NCBI GenBank assembly: GCA_033026295.1
Contig: CM065173.1
Coordinates: forward strand, 4,278,001-4,342,000
DNA from: Channa striata
Taxonomy: Eukaryota; Chordata; Actinopteri; Anabantiformes; Channidae
DNA length: 64,000 nt
Direction of reading: 5' to 3'
In this document: positions 39,803 through 51,309 of the stretch, one piece after another
Layout of the letters: each line of letters opens with the position of its first letter
Position numbering within the stretch: position 1 is the stretch's first letter
Translations under genes and position numbers: made by a program
The notes under the pieces: model-generated
Databases searched by the model: none
What the model saw: only the letters and a program-made list of their open reading frames with translations
What the model was told of the DNA's origin: nothing

Positions 39803-42800
39803 CTGAGAGGAGGGAAGCGTTTGATGAAAATAGTGAGTTGCCAAGCTGTTCGTGAGATCAAGTGGTGGACGACATATTCAGATTTTACTTAATGAAAGTA
39901 CCACACTCAATCCATGCATGTCAAATCAATTTAAAGTATTAAAGCAGAACTAGGAAATGGCTTGAGTAAATGTTCTTAGTTACTCTCCAGCACTGAGTCT
40001 GTGTGTGAAAACAGAGCAGATCTTTACATTGACCCCCCTTTTCTGCCCCCCCCCCCCCCTTTAAACAGGCATCCATCCTTCCCACCATCTCTGCACTTCA
40101 CTGCTGCACTATACTCACCTTAACTCTCCCTCCACCCCACCACCCCATGCTCCGGTTGATTGACCCTCATCCAAGATGCATTGAATACCAATGTTCCCTG
40201 CAGCGCTCAGCCTGACCTTTAACCCCCTCATGAGGCTCCCGATTTCCCACCGTCCTAGCTGAGCAGAGCCAACAGTGTGCCAAGTAGCACATTACAGCCC
40301 CCTCCCCACCCCCACTCAACCCCCTCCACACTCGTCCACTTTCCCCCATTTCCTGGTTCGGGCCAACGCAATTCCCAGCAGGAGCGGCTGATGGAGCGCT
40401 GCCCGGGGACGAGGGCGAGGAGCCGGCGATGGGAAACACATGTGGAGGAGAACAGTGCAGGGAGCGGCCGAGAGCTGCTGCACTAAATGTTCAGATTGTT
40501 CTTTAATAGTGTAAAAAATGGACTCCAGTCGTATTTGTTTTTGTGTGTTCCCGCTCCCAGCAGCGTGGGAAGCAGATTTAATGCAGATCACATCCTTCGA
40601 CCTCACACTGGAGGAATGGAAACATGTGTTTGATTTTAGGAGCACTTGGGTTTCAGTGTGACTCCGTGCTGCAGCCCGATGATTAACCGGCTGACTGACA
40701 GTGTAGTTTCACAGAATGCAGCAGAACTCCCTGCAGGGCGGACGGGTGGTTCAGCGGTTTGTAATGACGACGTGGTAAAAACAATGAACTGTTCACCAAT
40801 TAAAAACTGGACCTGTGTTCCCGCAGCTGTGAGAGGCTCAAACTAATACAAACATTCGCAGGTGTCATTACTGCAGCGTTTTCATTCATCAGAGTCTGAG
40901 AAACAACATTTACAAAGCTGCAGAATGAAGGTGTGAAGCCATGACCTCTTGGTTTTATTACATCTTTTACATGTTTGTGCAGATTAAGATACTTAAAGTA
41001 TTAATGCATTCACCAAACTTGTTTAGTGTGTTTCGCTGTAAAGACGACATCTGTCTGTGTTTGAAGTGAAAATAAATTTTAAATTAGCAGTTTGTAACCA
41101 TAAAGTATAATAATCTGTCAGTATTTAAAGTACAGTCTGTTCTTCTCCAATTGTCTCATTTTATTCAAAAAAAAAACAAACTTTTCTGCTCTATTAATGA
41201 ATAAAGGTTTTAAAAACCAGCTTCAGTAGCCACAACAGTAAAAATCAGTTGCATCACTTAACATTAGTCATGGATGTTCTCACGGGGCATTTTACTGCAG
41301 CACTTTTCAAACTCTTCGCTGACAAAACTTGGTTACTTTGTATAATTGAGCAATGTGAAACTGATATTGGTTCTTTGGTAAAGTAACTGAACACGTCATT
41401 CTACAAAGGTCATGGTAGTGAAAATAGGTGATTTGTGAATTATGATACTTTTTCAATTGTTGATTTTCCAGAGGCATTTAAATGTTTTCTATACAAAGTG
41501 TATTGTTTACTCTCTACATTCATACATGTAGTGAGGATGAATAAATGAATGAATGTAGATGTCTTTTTATTGTATGCTGTTAATGTGTATTTGTTGTTGT
41601 AGAGGAGCTAACGCTCTAATAAAAAGACACCGTGTCTCGTGAATATCAAACTTCTTGACATGTACCTGTGTAAATACGGTTTTCCTACATTTTCATTTGT
41701 CGGTGAGCTGTAACTTCGAGCCCTGCAGATCTCACGCCTTCAACCCGATAATCAGGCTGGCATCAGCTGCCACGTGTCGCGCTTGTACGTGCGCATCTTC
41801 AGGTTTAACGTGAACTCAAACTTTCTGTGTCAAACATCATTCTGAGCAGACACACTGATGGAGAAAATGTCTGAATTCTCTGGGGGTCATTCAGGGTGCC
41901 GTGCTCGACTCGAGATCTACTATTGGCCCTGCTCTCCTCCACCCATCATCTGTCAGAGAGCAGCAAGAGGAACAAAGACAAACTCCAGAGGATAAGAACT
42001 AGGGAAGGAGATGACATGAAGCTGAGCAGGCCGAGCTGCTCTGAATTAGTGCCGTAAATTACCTGCCTCGTCCGTCTGATAAGGCCTGGGCTCAGGAGCC
42101 GCTGTTTTTATTAATGTTTTAATCACAGCGGATAATTGCGAGGGGCACAAAGAGGTGCTTTATGCTTCATAACAGCAGGGGGTATGGCGGCAACGGTCAG
42201 ATCCTCTGTGTAATATTTCCGACAGGAGAACGCATAAACTACCGAGTTATGAATTTTCTCCGTGGCCGCCGCAACCTCGTTTCCCATGACCTCATAGATT
42301 CCTGTAAGGTGTTTGCTGCCGGGCCGATGGGAAAAGCAGACGATGGTTTCGGGTCGGGTGGGGGTGTCTGGGGAGTGAAAGCAGGTCTATCTGCTTCCTG
42401 TCGACACGTGTTCCACGGCCGTTTGCTGCGTGGTCTGCTGAGTGTCCGTGACAGAACCAGAACCAACACACTGAAAGGAAACAGGGACAAAATCCGATGT
42501 TCTGGATGTTTCTGCTCGTCAGCAAACCTCTGGCCAACACCGAAGGTGTATAAGATTAACAACAGTTAATACACATCTTCCTCTGTGCCACAGAGCTCCA
42601 CTGCTGCCCCAACATCATTTAAAACACATCCGTGAGACAGACCATAGTCGGAGCTAACGCTGACACTGGACCAGAACTTTAAGGTAAAATTTCTCTTCTT
42701 TTCACAACCATTTGATCTCCTTTGGGGTTGGTATGTGAAACTGATTTAAAACACTGCTTTGACCGAGGATCTGTATCGGTAAAGAATCTGATTATTTTCT

Positions 42801-43030
42801 GAATCACTGCTGGTCGGAGTAAGTAGACTCTTCTATACTCCGCTGGACTCTACTGGACTCTTGACTAGTCTCCACCTGATTTTACTGAACAGAATCGGAG
42901 CAGATTTTATTTTGAATCACTGGTTCAGATCAGAATCAGGACAATGTGTTCTACTGGTTCTACTGGGTTTGGGCCTCAGTACTGTACTCAGGATTTTCCC
43001 TGAGGGTGACGGGTGGCGGTGAGCCCTCAC
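39803..43030 (-). other. EBF intron between the helix-2B exon and the GYSRN exon
   Basis: A 3.2-kb intron with a C14 run at 40046-40059 and an AT-rich middle (40900-41650). A GC-richer stretch at about 41720-42340 has intact homeodomain-type cores and looks like a candidate conserved element. No exon is recognised. Confidence 0.8.
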
Positions 43031-43205
43031 CTTGGTCGGCCTGCGAGGCTTCAGAGATGTTGACGGCGAGCTGGCTGCTGAACGAGTTCACGCCCATCAT
43101 CCCAGAGTGAGCGGCGGAGCCGGTGAGAGACGGCAGCTGGTTGTGACTTCGAGGGACGCTGTAGAGAGCCTCGGTGAGGTCGGCCGCTCGCTTCAGGATG
43201 ATCTC
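43031..43205 (-). CDS. ebf1: EBF/COE transcription factor, exon with helix 2B and start of transactivation region
   Basis: A 175-nt exon starting in phase 0 after ctgcatccag and ending in phase 1 at CAA G|gtgagg. It encodes EIILKRAADLTEALYSVPR (second helix-2 copy), then SHNQLPSLTGSAAHSG, then MMGVNSFSSQLAVNISEASQ and ADQ. The MMGVNSFS-QLAVN core is diagnostic of EBF proteins. SEASQA and NQLP resemble mammalian EBF1, while SFSSQL resembles EBF3. The LTGSAAHS stretch differs from all mammalian members I know, which suggests a faster-evolving fish duplicate. The polypyrimidine tract of the acceptor is unusually C-rich, so the plus strand carries five closely spaced G-runs just outside the exon (43215-43238). 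Confidence 0.95.
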
Positions 43206-44449
43206 CTGGATGCAGGGTGGGAGGGGGCAGGGGGAGGGCAATGAAAGGAGAACAAAGAGGAGGAATGGAGAGAGATAAGAGAGAAAAGAGGGAGGAGAAA
43301 AGATCAATATGTTTTCTGTCCTCACTGTATGAGTGAACGCACCATGTGCTAGCTTGGTTTCCAAGTTCAATATAAACAGTGAAACCTTTTTACCGTAATT
43401 TTAAGTAATTTTCTATACTATTGTAATTGTTAATAAATCGCTCAGGGACTAGAACTTAAAGTTTGGTCTGTGGAGCCGGTCATCAATAAACTAAAGTCCC
43501 CTGAGTTTTTAAAAGTGCACAAACATCAACGAGTGTAAAACTAAAGACCTCTGATGTGTTTCATGTTTCATGCAAACACTGGAGCCTTCAGAGCAGTTTC
43601 ACATTCGCAAATATGACAGTTCTGTTATTAACGATAAGAAAAGGTTAGTAAATCACTGAGCTGGTCCTGTGTAAACACAACGCACCAGAGTTAATAAGTT
43701 GTTGTAAGAATCCTGCCAGTAAAACCCAGAGAACTTTAGAGGATTAATTTGGTAATCTGAGGGTTAATCCCAGCTCTGTGAGCAGAAGACAACATCAATA
43801 CTGGGTGATTCTGCAAAACCCAGGATTATGTTCAATGACAGTGTTATTAAAATGATTTCCCGTAGCCCCCCTCCTCCACCATGCTGCACAGAGGAGGTGC
43901 TAACTCTCCTCACTCTCCTCCTCCACACGCCATCATTCTGCTACACTGCAGGCCAGTCGTGAGTTCTTATGGACACTATCTTTGTGGGGAACCAGATTTT
44001 GGAATCGTGTTGTGCAGCTTGTTCTCAAGTTTTCTACCTGACAAATTCAGATGTAACAGGGAAAAGGGGCCCACCGACGCAGCTTTTCTTCGTAGCCATG
44101 TTCTGTGTGATTTATTTTGGTATAAGACAAAGGTTTGATTGAGTCTCTAATAATTAAATTTTTTACTGTCACTGTCGTTATTAACTTTAATTGACGGCAG
44201 AAACAGTTTCCAAAGACAATGGAGGACTGCAATAGGTACTGACAGGTTGTGACAGGTGCATTAAGCACAATACTAAACAGTGTTGTGCAACTGCAGTTAC
44301 CTGGGAACCTGCATGTTCCATATGACGGCCCAAAGTAAGGGGACTAAACACCACTGTCATGTCTGCGTGATAAAATCTGAACAGGCAGACGCTTTAAATC
44401 TGCCGCATTTAAGTGCAGGCCGAAGGTGAAGCTGCAGCCGCCGACTCAC
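43206..44449 (-). other. EBF intron between the duplicated helix-2 exons
   Basis: A 1.2-kb intron separating two exons that descend from an internal duplication. The acceptor end is a C-rich pyrimidine tract. The remainder is AT-rich and shows nothing I recognise. Confidence 0.85.
43215..43238 (+). other. G-quadruplex-capable motif over the helix-2B splice acceptor tract
   Basis: Plus-strand G-runs at 43215-43217, 43219-43221, 43223-43227, 43230-43234 and 43236-43238 have one- or two-base loops. On the sense strand this is the C-rich polypyrimidine tract of the acceptor for the helix-2B exon. Confidence 0.7.
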
Positions 44450-44515
44450 CTGGTTGTTGTGTGGCATCCCGTACAGCGCTTCGACCAGATCGGCCGCTCG
44501 CTTCAGCAGCACCTC
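44450..44515 (-). CDS. ebf1: EBF/COE transcription factor, 22-codon exon encoding HLH helix 2A
   Basis: A 66-nt phase-0/phase-0 exon reading EVLLKRAADLVEALYG followed by MPHNNQ. The acceptor is ctctcacag|GAG and the donor is CAG|gtgagt, so it could be skipped without changing frame. It is the first of two tandem helix-2 copies that vertebrate EBF proteins carry. The second copy begins the next exon (EIILKRAADLTEALYSVP at 43205). The other members I know have Ile at the third residue (EVILK); here it is Leu, a conservative change. It lies 13 kb from the helix-1 exon and 1.2 kb from the next exon. Its job is dimer contact in the nucleus. Confidence 0.94.
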
Positions 44516-45258
44516 CTGTGAGAGAAACACAGAAAGAGGAAACTGATGTCACAAAAAGGAAAAAATACAATGACAGTGTTTTCCTGTGTATTCTTGTGTA
44601 CTCTGTGTATATCTGAAGGATAAACAGTAAATCTAGTACAGTGCAGACTAATCTTCCCTTGTGAACTTCTGCACAGTCAACAGAAACACTGAAAAAAAAA
44701 TGACAGCAGAGCTGATGTAGAGACAAACATCTGCCCCCACTGAGGGAAGCTCTCCTCATCTGGGAGATAGTTTTTGGCACTTTGCACTCCGCTTTTCTGC
44801 TGGTTCAAATAAGTGACTTGCATTTACATTTGGTTATTTGCATCATGCACAGTTTTTATTATTAGAGTAAGTAGAAGGAGAACCGGGCGCACAAGCGAAC
44901 CTCTATCTGCTGAATTTACCTCCTAACTCTGCCTTCACAGACACGCAACGGTTGACACTGCCTGACCTCTCAGAACAAACTGATCAGAAACAAGCTGCAC
45001 CGGTGTCATCAACATGGTCGCCGCTGGTATCGACGCAGAGAGATGGAGGGATGTTTGTACCCAGAAGGAAGGAAACTACAGGAAGCCATTAACAAGGAGG
45101 CTGCAGACCACACACACATCTGTTTACTGCATTTATCCCCCCCCCCAATCCCCACCTCTTCTCTCTCTTTCTCGCCTCAGGGCTGTTTTCCCATCAGCCC
45201 ACAGGAGAGGAAACATCCAATCTGAGTGCCAGCGATGGCTGTTAATAACAAAACCAGC

Positions 45259-45630
45259 ACAAAGAGAAAAAAGGAGGGCAAATTAAAGAGGAGTGAAGCA
45301 GGAGTAATGCCCTAGGAATAAAAGAAAGAAAGAAGGGAAGGCAAAAGAAACGAGGAAATGGAAATGAAACGAGCACAAACAACAAAAGAGAGTAAGGAAG
45401 GAAATTTAGGAGGTAGAAAAGGGAGTAGACAGAGGTAAAGGACTGGAAATAAGAACAAAGAAAAGAATTAAGAAAACCTAAAGGTGGAAAAAAACAAAAA
45501 GGAAGTGAAGAATGACTCAAAGAAACACAGAAGGAAGGAGGAAGGATGTGAGAAAAAGGAGCTAAAGGAAGCAAAGCAAAAGAGGAAAACAAAGAAAAGA
45601 ATTGACAGGAAAAGTAAAAGTGAGCAGCGT
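45259..45630 (+). repeat. Purine-rich tract (A/G)
   Basis: Roughly 370 bp almost devoid of pyrimidine runs on the plus strand, made of short aagga, gaaag and aaaag units. It lies just before the 12-bp minisatellite and gives spurious Lys/Glu-rich frames. Confidence 0.75.
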
Positions 45631-45839
45631 CCCAGCGGTGTGAATGAAGGTGTGTTTTTTCACACCACAGCCTCAGGTGCAGACAGACAGGCATCGCAGG
45701 CTGATCAGCTGATGGAGGAAGAGGATGGTGAAGAGCAGGTGTTGAGTCCCTGAGGAGCAGCAGTGGGGAGGTGGAGGCCTCTGCTGGAGCTCCCCGAGGA
45801 ATTACAGCACAGAGGAGAGCGAGAGACGCTCACGCAGAG

Positions 45840-45970
45840 ACAGACAGAGACAGAGCAGGAGACAGAGCAGGAGACAGACAGAGACAGAGCAAGAGACAGA
45901 GCAGGAGACAGAGCAGGAGACAGAGCAGGAGACAGAGCAGGAGACAGAGCAGGAGACAGAGCAGGAGACA
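45840..45970. repeat. Minisatellite, 12-bp unit gagcaggagaca
   Basis: Tandem copies of gagcaggagaca with variants (gagcaagagaca, gacagagacaga) fill this stretch, becoming nearly perfect from about 45898. The open frames across it on both strands are produced by the repeat and are not genes. Confidence 0.9.
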
Positions 45971-48216
45971 GGGCTGTGCATGTACTCAAGCGCAGTCCAG
46001 TATAAAATTCACTTTATACTTCCGCATCTAAGACACATATGTTGTGCTAAATCTTTAGATAGTGATGCACACATGAATAATATGTTCTGAAGGGTATTTT
46101 TACTTTTGCCCTGTCTAAATATTTCTGAGATCCTTGAAAATGACACAAGACACAAACTGACAACAAAGAGAAAACAACAGCAAACAGCCATTACTGATTG
46201 GAGTATAATAAGTACTTTTATTTTAGGCACTTTAGATTCAATAGGGCTTAAAATACTTTTCATATCGCGATAAAGTCACATCTGTTCACCTTTAAGTACA
46301 ACAGATTATGACGTTTGCATTACTACAAGTAGTGTGATTTAGCTCAAACTTTAAAGATTCTGAATATATGAAATATGTGTATTTAGCACTTTTTATGTAA
46401 TTCATGTAGATTTTACTGGTTCTCCTGGAGCATTTGGGGTCAAAAAACCCAGACAGTCACAAAATTCATGATACAGTAGTTGTACTTAAAACCGAGTGTT
46501 ACAGTGCAGTTCTGCTACTTTAGCATGAAATACAGGCTCTGAAACTGAATGTACAACTGACCCCAAACTATTTTTCTCTTTGTAAGAGCCTTTGAACTGA
46601 ACATTAGAGATTCAGCTGCTGTAAAACGTGCTTCTCTCAGCTGTCAGACCCAATCACCCGCTGCTCAAATCCGGGCCTTTTTATTTCTGTCGAGTTTCTC
46701 CGAAGACAGAATCTGAGCTGGTCTGATGGGGAGAGATTACAGGGGATTTCTTTTAGTATTTTAAATTTCTGCTGTAGCTGCAGCGTCCAAACAAACGTCT
46801 CGTGTGAGTCAGAGGAGAAACAGTCGCTTCAAACCACATTGTTTTCCTCCCAGCCAATCAGTGCTTCCTCGGGGCTGGCAACGAACGGGCCTTCGACAGG
46901 GAAACACACACTAAAACACACTGAAACACACACAGCTCTCATTTCCCACGACAGGCGATGACCCCAGAGGACACGATCCAACACGCTGAGATGGAAACAG
47001 AACAACATCCAGAGTTTTTCTCCCCAAAGAGACGAGGAGAAAAGGATTAACCTGTGACTGAACACACTGCAGAAGCTTTAGCTTCACATATTTTCAATAA
47101 ATTCTGGTCTGTGCTTTTATCGCAGAACAAGCTGTGATGCATTCAAGAGCCTTTTAGACACAAAGTAATTTCTGAACTGGACATAAGTTACACTGAGCTT
47201 TAGACTAGTTTAATTAATGAGGTTAAAGCAGTAATATGCTGATTTGTAATAAACAGTTAAGATTTAATACCTAAATCTGATGATAAGGACACAGGTGTTT
47301 TAACAAAATAAAATGTAAACATTCAAACAACACAATCACTAACATGAGGCTGACAATCAAACGTTGATCAGAACAAGTCACACAAGTTCAACCAATCCCT
47401 GTGAAATCTGCAAGCAACACAACACCTGAGAATATGACCGTGTTCTGTACCTGAAAACCTCATATTCCTTTGTTCTTTTAATATTTTGAACATAAACACA
47501 TTTACTCACTAAGGCAAATGATAGATTCACTTACAACAAGAAGAGAGGAGACATTTAATCCCCACAATTAGGTGTCAGGAGACGTGGCCAATGGACAACA
47601 GACAAAATTAATGTACAGACAAATACTTTTATACGGCAAAACAGCTGAAACACGGCAACACAATTGTTTAGAAACGTTGCTTTGAGTCCACCCACTGAAG
47701 TAGTCCAGTACGAAAGTGTTCTTACAGACTTGAGGGAATGTACTTTGTTAGTTTTCAGCGCTGCGGCCTCTCATGTTTCCGGTTTCAGAGCCTTTAAGCA
47801 GAGAGTTAGGAGGAGCTGATGCTGAGTTCACAGTGTGTGGGACAGATGAGTTCACACACTTTATCTTTCAGCATGTAGGAGATTTCCTTGATGCAATCCT
47901 TCCTGATACACACAAAACAGGTTTCTAGCAGCAGAACTATCAAGTGTAACAGCGTTGGATTTGTCGACAGGCCCGGCCTGATCTCCCCAATATAGTGGTG
48001 GTGACGTTAACGTATATCAGCAACGATCTAAAGCGGCCAAGACACCAAACCAGACCAGTTGTAATGACATGCTGGTCAGTGATTAATTCCCACATCACAG
48101 TCTCGATGTTATGGTGAAACTGTCAAAGTGTAAAGCTGCTCCACCAATGTCTGATATATTTATGCTTTCTGTGTGTGTCTGCGTGTGTGTGTAAATAAAT
48201 GGCCTCCTGTCAATCA

Positions 48217-48234
48217 CCCCCCCCCCCCCCCCCC
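48217..48234. repeat. Poly-C run (C18)
   Basis: Eighteen consecutive C on the plus strand. Similar homopolymers are C14 at 40046-40059, G13 at 48843-48855 and G15 at 51443-51457; lengths may be affected by sequencing error. Confidence 0.85.
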
Positions 48235-48324
48235 GACAGTCTGTTGGTCTGTCACTGCCAACACACTGTTTATGAACATGTGCATGTTCATGTGAAATAT
48301 GACACGTGCACTTGTGTGTGCTAA

Positions 48325-48785
48325 GGTTCTTTTGTCTGCTCTCTTTCTCCTTTGACCTCTCTCTCTTTTTCTGTCGTTTCTTTTATTGGTTTTTCTCACT
48401 TGGTTCCTTGTCTTTATTCTTCCTCTTCTTCCTTGTCTCCGTTATCTCATTATTTTGCTTCCTTTGCTTTCTAGTCTTTGTTCCTTTTATTCTAATTTGC
48501 ATTACATTCTTCCCTTGGTTTTCTATCTTTGCTTCCTTTCTGTTCAATTTTGCATTCATTTTTTTTCCTTAAGTGCTTTCACGCTATTCTCTCTCTTTCC
48601 TTCCTTTACTTTCATTTTCCCTTTCCCAGTCTTTCTTACTCCCCATTTTATTATATTTCTTATTGTTCTTTTCCTTACTTTTTAACCATCTTTCTTTCCT
48701 TTCTTTCCTTACCTTTTCCTTTTCCTTTCTAACTTTCCTTTTTTAATTCCTTCCCTTCCATGTTGTTTAACTGGTTTCTTTTTTT
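48325..48785 (+). repeat. Pyrimidine-rich tract (C/T)
   Basis: About 460 bp of tttcc, cttcc and tctttc units on the plus strand. It is followed by a TG run and a G13 run (48828-48855). It produces long spurious Phe/Leu/Ser frames and has no coding character. Confidence 0.75.
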
Positions 48786-49232
48786 CTTTCCTAACTAAAA
48801 CCTAAGCCTCACAGGTGAAAACATGTTTGTGTGTGTGTGTGTGGGGGGGGGGGGGTAGTCCTCCTCTGGCTTCATTAATCTCCATTAGAAAACAGAAGTT
48901 AGTTAACGTCTCCTTTGCTCGGCTACAGCAGCGAGACGCCACGAGGCACCAGCTGCCCATCACACACACGCACTCTCTGCAAACACACACACATACCTAC
49001 ACAATTACATATCCACAAAACACACCGAAAACTAGACACTGTTCACAAAGCACATACAAAGCACTGTTGGTGTCTCCATATTGTATTAGTATTACTGTGT
49101 GTGTGTGTGTGTGTGGTGTGCGCGCGTCCTTGTGTCCTCCTTCTATTTTCATTAGGTTCTGACAGACACAACAGCCTTCTCAAGTTAATGACGCCTCCGA
49201 GGTCTCGCTGCTGGAGAGCTGCTGCAGCTCAC

Positions 49233-49256
49233 TGTGTGTGTGTGTGTGTGTGTGTG
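49233..49256. repeat. (TG)12 microsatellite
   Basis: A TG run followed by ggtgtgtgggtgtg variants; a second run of ten TG units lies at 49096-49115. Confidence 0.9.
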
Positions 49257-49803
49257 GGTGTGTGGGTGTGTATGTACTTGTTCATTTGTTCTCTGCCAAT
49301 CCCTGATCGGTGAATCAGACACTTTCTAAGTGCTACCCCCCCACTACCACCAAGGCAGCTAAGATCGATCAGTAACTGATCAGCTGCTCTGGTCTGATCT
49401 GATTGGATGAATAAAAAGGAAGAACTGAGTTAGTCTGATCCCACCGAACAGACCATCAGATCCCACACACTCTTAACATTATGACATATTGTATCATATG
49501 AGTCAAATGTTTTCCCTACACCCAGTTTGTTGGACTACAGGGCATCAAACACATGAGCACCACATGGCCACATGGCCATGCCACGGATCCACAACTAGAT
49601 TTACAGTCATTATAGAGAGATGCATCAAAAGAAGATGAAAAGATGAAAATAAAACAAGACAAAAAAGGACTAACTAGAATGATCACCTCATGGTTATCTC
49701 TGTCCACTTACAGTTTATCAGTCAAAAAGTGTGTCAGTCAAAAGTCACATTCTAATCAGTCCACATTGACGTTTGTGAAAATTTTGAAGAAATTCCTCTG
49801 AGG

Positions 49804-49811
49804 GCTTAGAT
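49804..49811. repeat. Target-site duplication (left copy) of the 758-bp hAT element
   Basis: gcttagat here matches gcttagat at 50570-50577 base for base, immediately outside the terminal inverted repeats. Confidence 0.93.
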
Positions 49812-50569
49812 CAGGGGTCGGCAACCCGCGGCTCCGGAGCCGCATGCGGCTCTTTCATCCTCATACTGCGGCTCTGAGTGGTTTGGGAAATTAAATTATA
49901 AAAAAAAAATAATTAAAAAAGCATTTAATTGAAGTGTATTTTATTTGTGTTAGTTCTTTAATATTTTAGTTCTAAATTGAAATTTTATTGTGATCTTGAC
50001 ATATTAGAATAAATATATTTTATTGTTTTTCGTCGCTCAAAATAAACGTCATACTCGCGAAAGCCGGTATACCCGCCAAAACGCCGCCCATTTGTCGCGA
50101 TATAAGGATGACAGCTCACGGCATTTTTTTGCTTTTGTTTGCTACATGGATAATTTAAGTTCAGCTTTTTAAAATATTTGAAAGTGACATTCAGACATTG
50201 TATTATTTTTTTCAAGAATTCAAAATGCTCAAAATGTGTTCATTACATAGATAAAATTTAATTTTCTCTGTAGCACTTCGTGGATTTCATAAGCAACACA
50301 CGTTAGTTGTTTATACAAAGTGTAAAGAAAAAGCAATATATACAGTGTTATCTTCATTTTAGATAAGATGATAGCCCATCTTCAAAAGGGTAGTCAAAGC
50401 ACTAATAAGTTGTTATTGTTTTTTTAAATATTTTTTCTTTCTATTTAATAAATGCGTTCATAAATAAATTCATTTTAGATGTCAAAAAGTATTTGCGGCT
50501 CCCAGTGTTTTCTTTTCTGTGGAAACCGGATCAAATGGCTCTTTCGGTGTTAAAGGTTGCCGACCCCTG
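49812..50569. mobile_element. Non-autonomous hAT DNA transposon, 758 bp, complete with target duplication
   Basis: Both ends carry a perfect 15-bp terminal inverted repeat, CAGGGGTCGGCAACC at the left and GGTTGCCGACCCCTG at the right. An 8-bp direct repeat, gcttagat, flanks it exactly (49804-49811 and 50570-50577). An 8-bp duplication with CAGGGG ends is the signature of the hAT superfamily. The subterminal zone repeats GCGGCTC several times, including a 16-bp perfect palindrome at 49828-49843, and the right end again has GCGGCTC. The AT-rich interior has no full transposase: one minus-strand frame of 76 codons at 49985-50215 shows no transposase motif I can name. It sits in the large EBF intron, and the intact ends and target duplication suggest a fairly recent insertion. 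Confidence 0.93.
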
Positions 50570-51083
50570 GCTTAGATACTACGTTCAGAAAAGTGCCTGT
50601 AGACTAAACCCTGAGACACACCAAAAAAATGACTCAAATCGAGAGGCAGAATGTGGAAAATTAAAATGACAAAAATGGACAGGATGATAAAATACAACAG
50701 TGAGTCTCAGTCAGTCTGTGGACCATGTGGGGGACCATTCTCCTCTCATCCATTCATGGCTGCCAGAAGAGGAGCATCAAAAAGCACTAAGTGAGCTGAA
50801 ACCAGCAGCTGTCGGCAGCAGGATCTTTATTTAAAACATCAGGAGATGTCAGATATGCAGCTGATGAAGTAAAGAAACTGATAAAAATGTGTGTGTTTGT
50901 CCACTTCCTGTAGATTTCCTGCTCTGGCTGAACAAAGTGATGTTTGTGTTTTTATGCATCAGATCCAGTTTCTGCTGCTGGCTGTGCTGTTATGTGTCAG
51001 AGCAGCTAATTGCCTCCACGCTGCTGTGCCATACATCCCTATTCACACTATTACACACACATCAGCTGCTCAGCCACACCCTT

Positions 51084-51085
<2 letters not shown>

Positions 51086-51121
<36 letters not shown>
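51086..51121. repeat. (CA)18 microsatellite
   Basis: An uninterrupted CA repeat of 36 bp. Confidence 0.95.
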
Positions 51122-51125
<4 letters not shown>

Positions 51126-51273
51126 GCGCCATTGGATTCCTGTCAGAGCGAGTGCCGGCAATCAGAGTGCCGGGCGCTTTAACGGCGCTGAAAGGCCTGC
51201 CCCAATCGATACGGTAATGCACTGGCTCCCGGTTATCATCATCATCTCTTATCACTGACCCACACCTCGGACA

Positions 51274-51309
51274 GGGGGGAGCAGGGGGAATGGAGGGGGG
51301 ACAAGGGGG
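51274..51309 (+). other. G-quadruplex-capable motif in intron
   Basis: Four plus-strand G-runs of 6, 5, 6 and 5 bases are separated by 4-, 6- and 4-base loops (agca, aatgga, acaa). The gene is transcribed from the other strand, so the pre-mRNA is C-rich here and the G4 would be on the non-template (coding-complement) DNA strand read as plus. Confidence 0.7.

Noticed and set aside
45242..45694. 150-codon minus-strand frame
   Set aside because: It is a product of the purine-rich tract with no domain pattern.
45705..46031. Repeat-encoded frames (LSPALSPA, RRQSRRQS)
   Set aside because: They are translations of the 12-bp minisatellite in several frames and strands.
48306..48732. Several Phe/Leu-rich open frames
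   Set aside because: They arise from the C/T-only tract, which lacks stop codons by composition.
49985..50215. 76-codon frame inside the hAT element as a transposase fragment
   Set aside because: No hAT transposase motif is visible, and the AT-rich context explains the frame.
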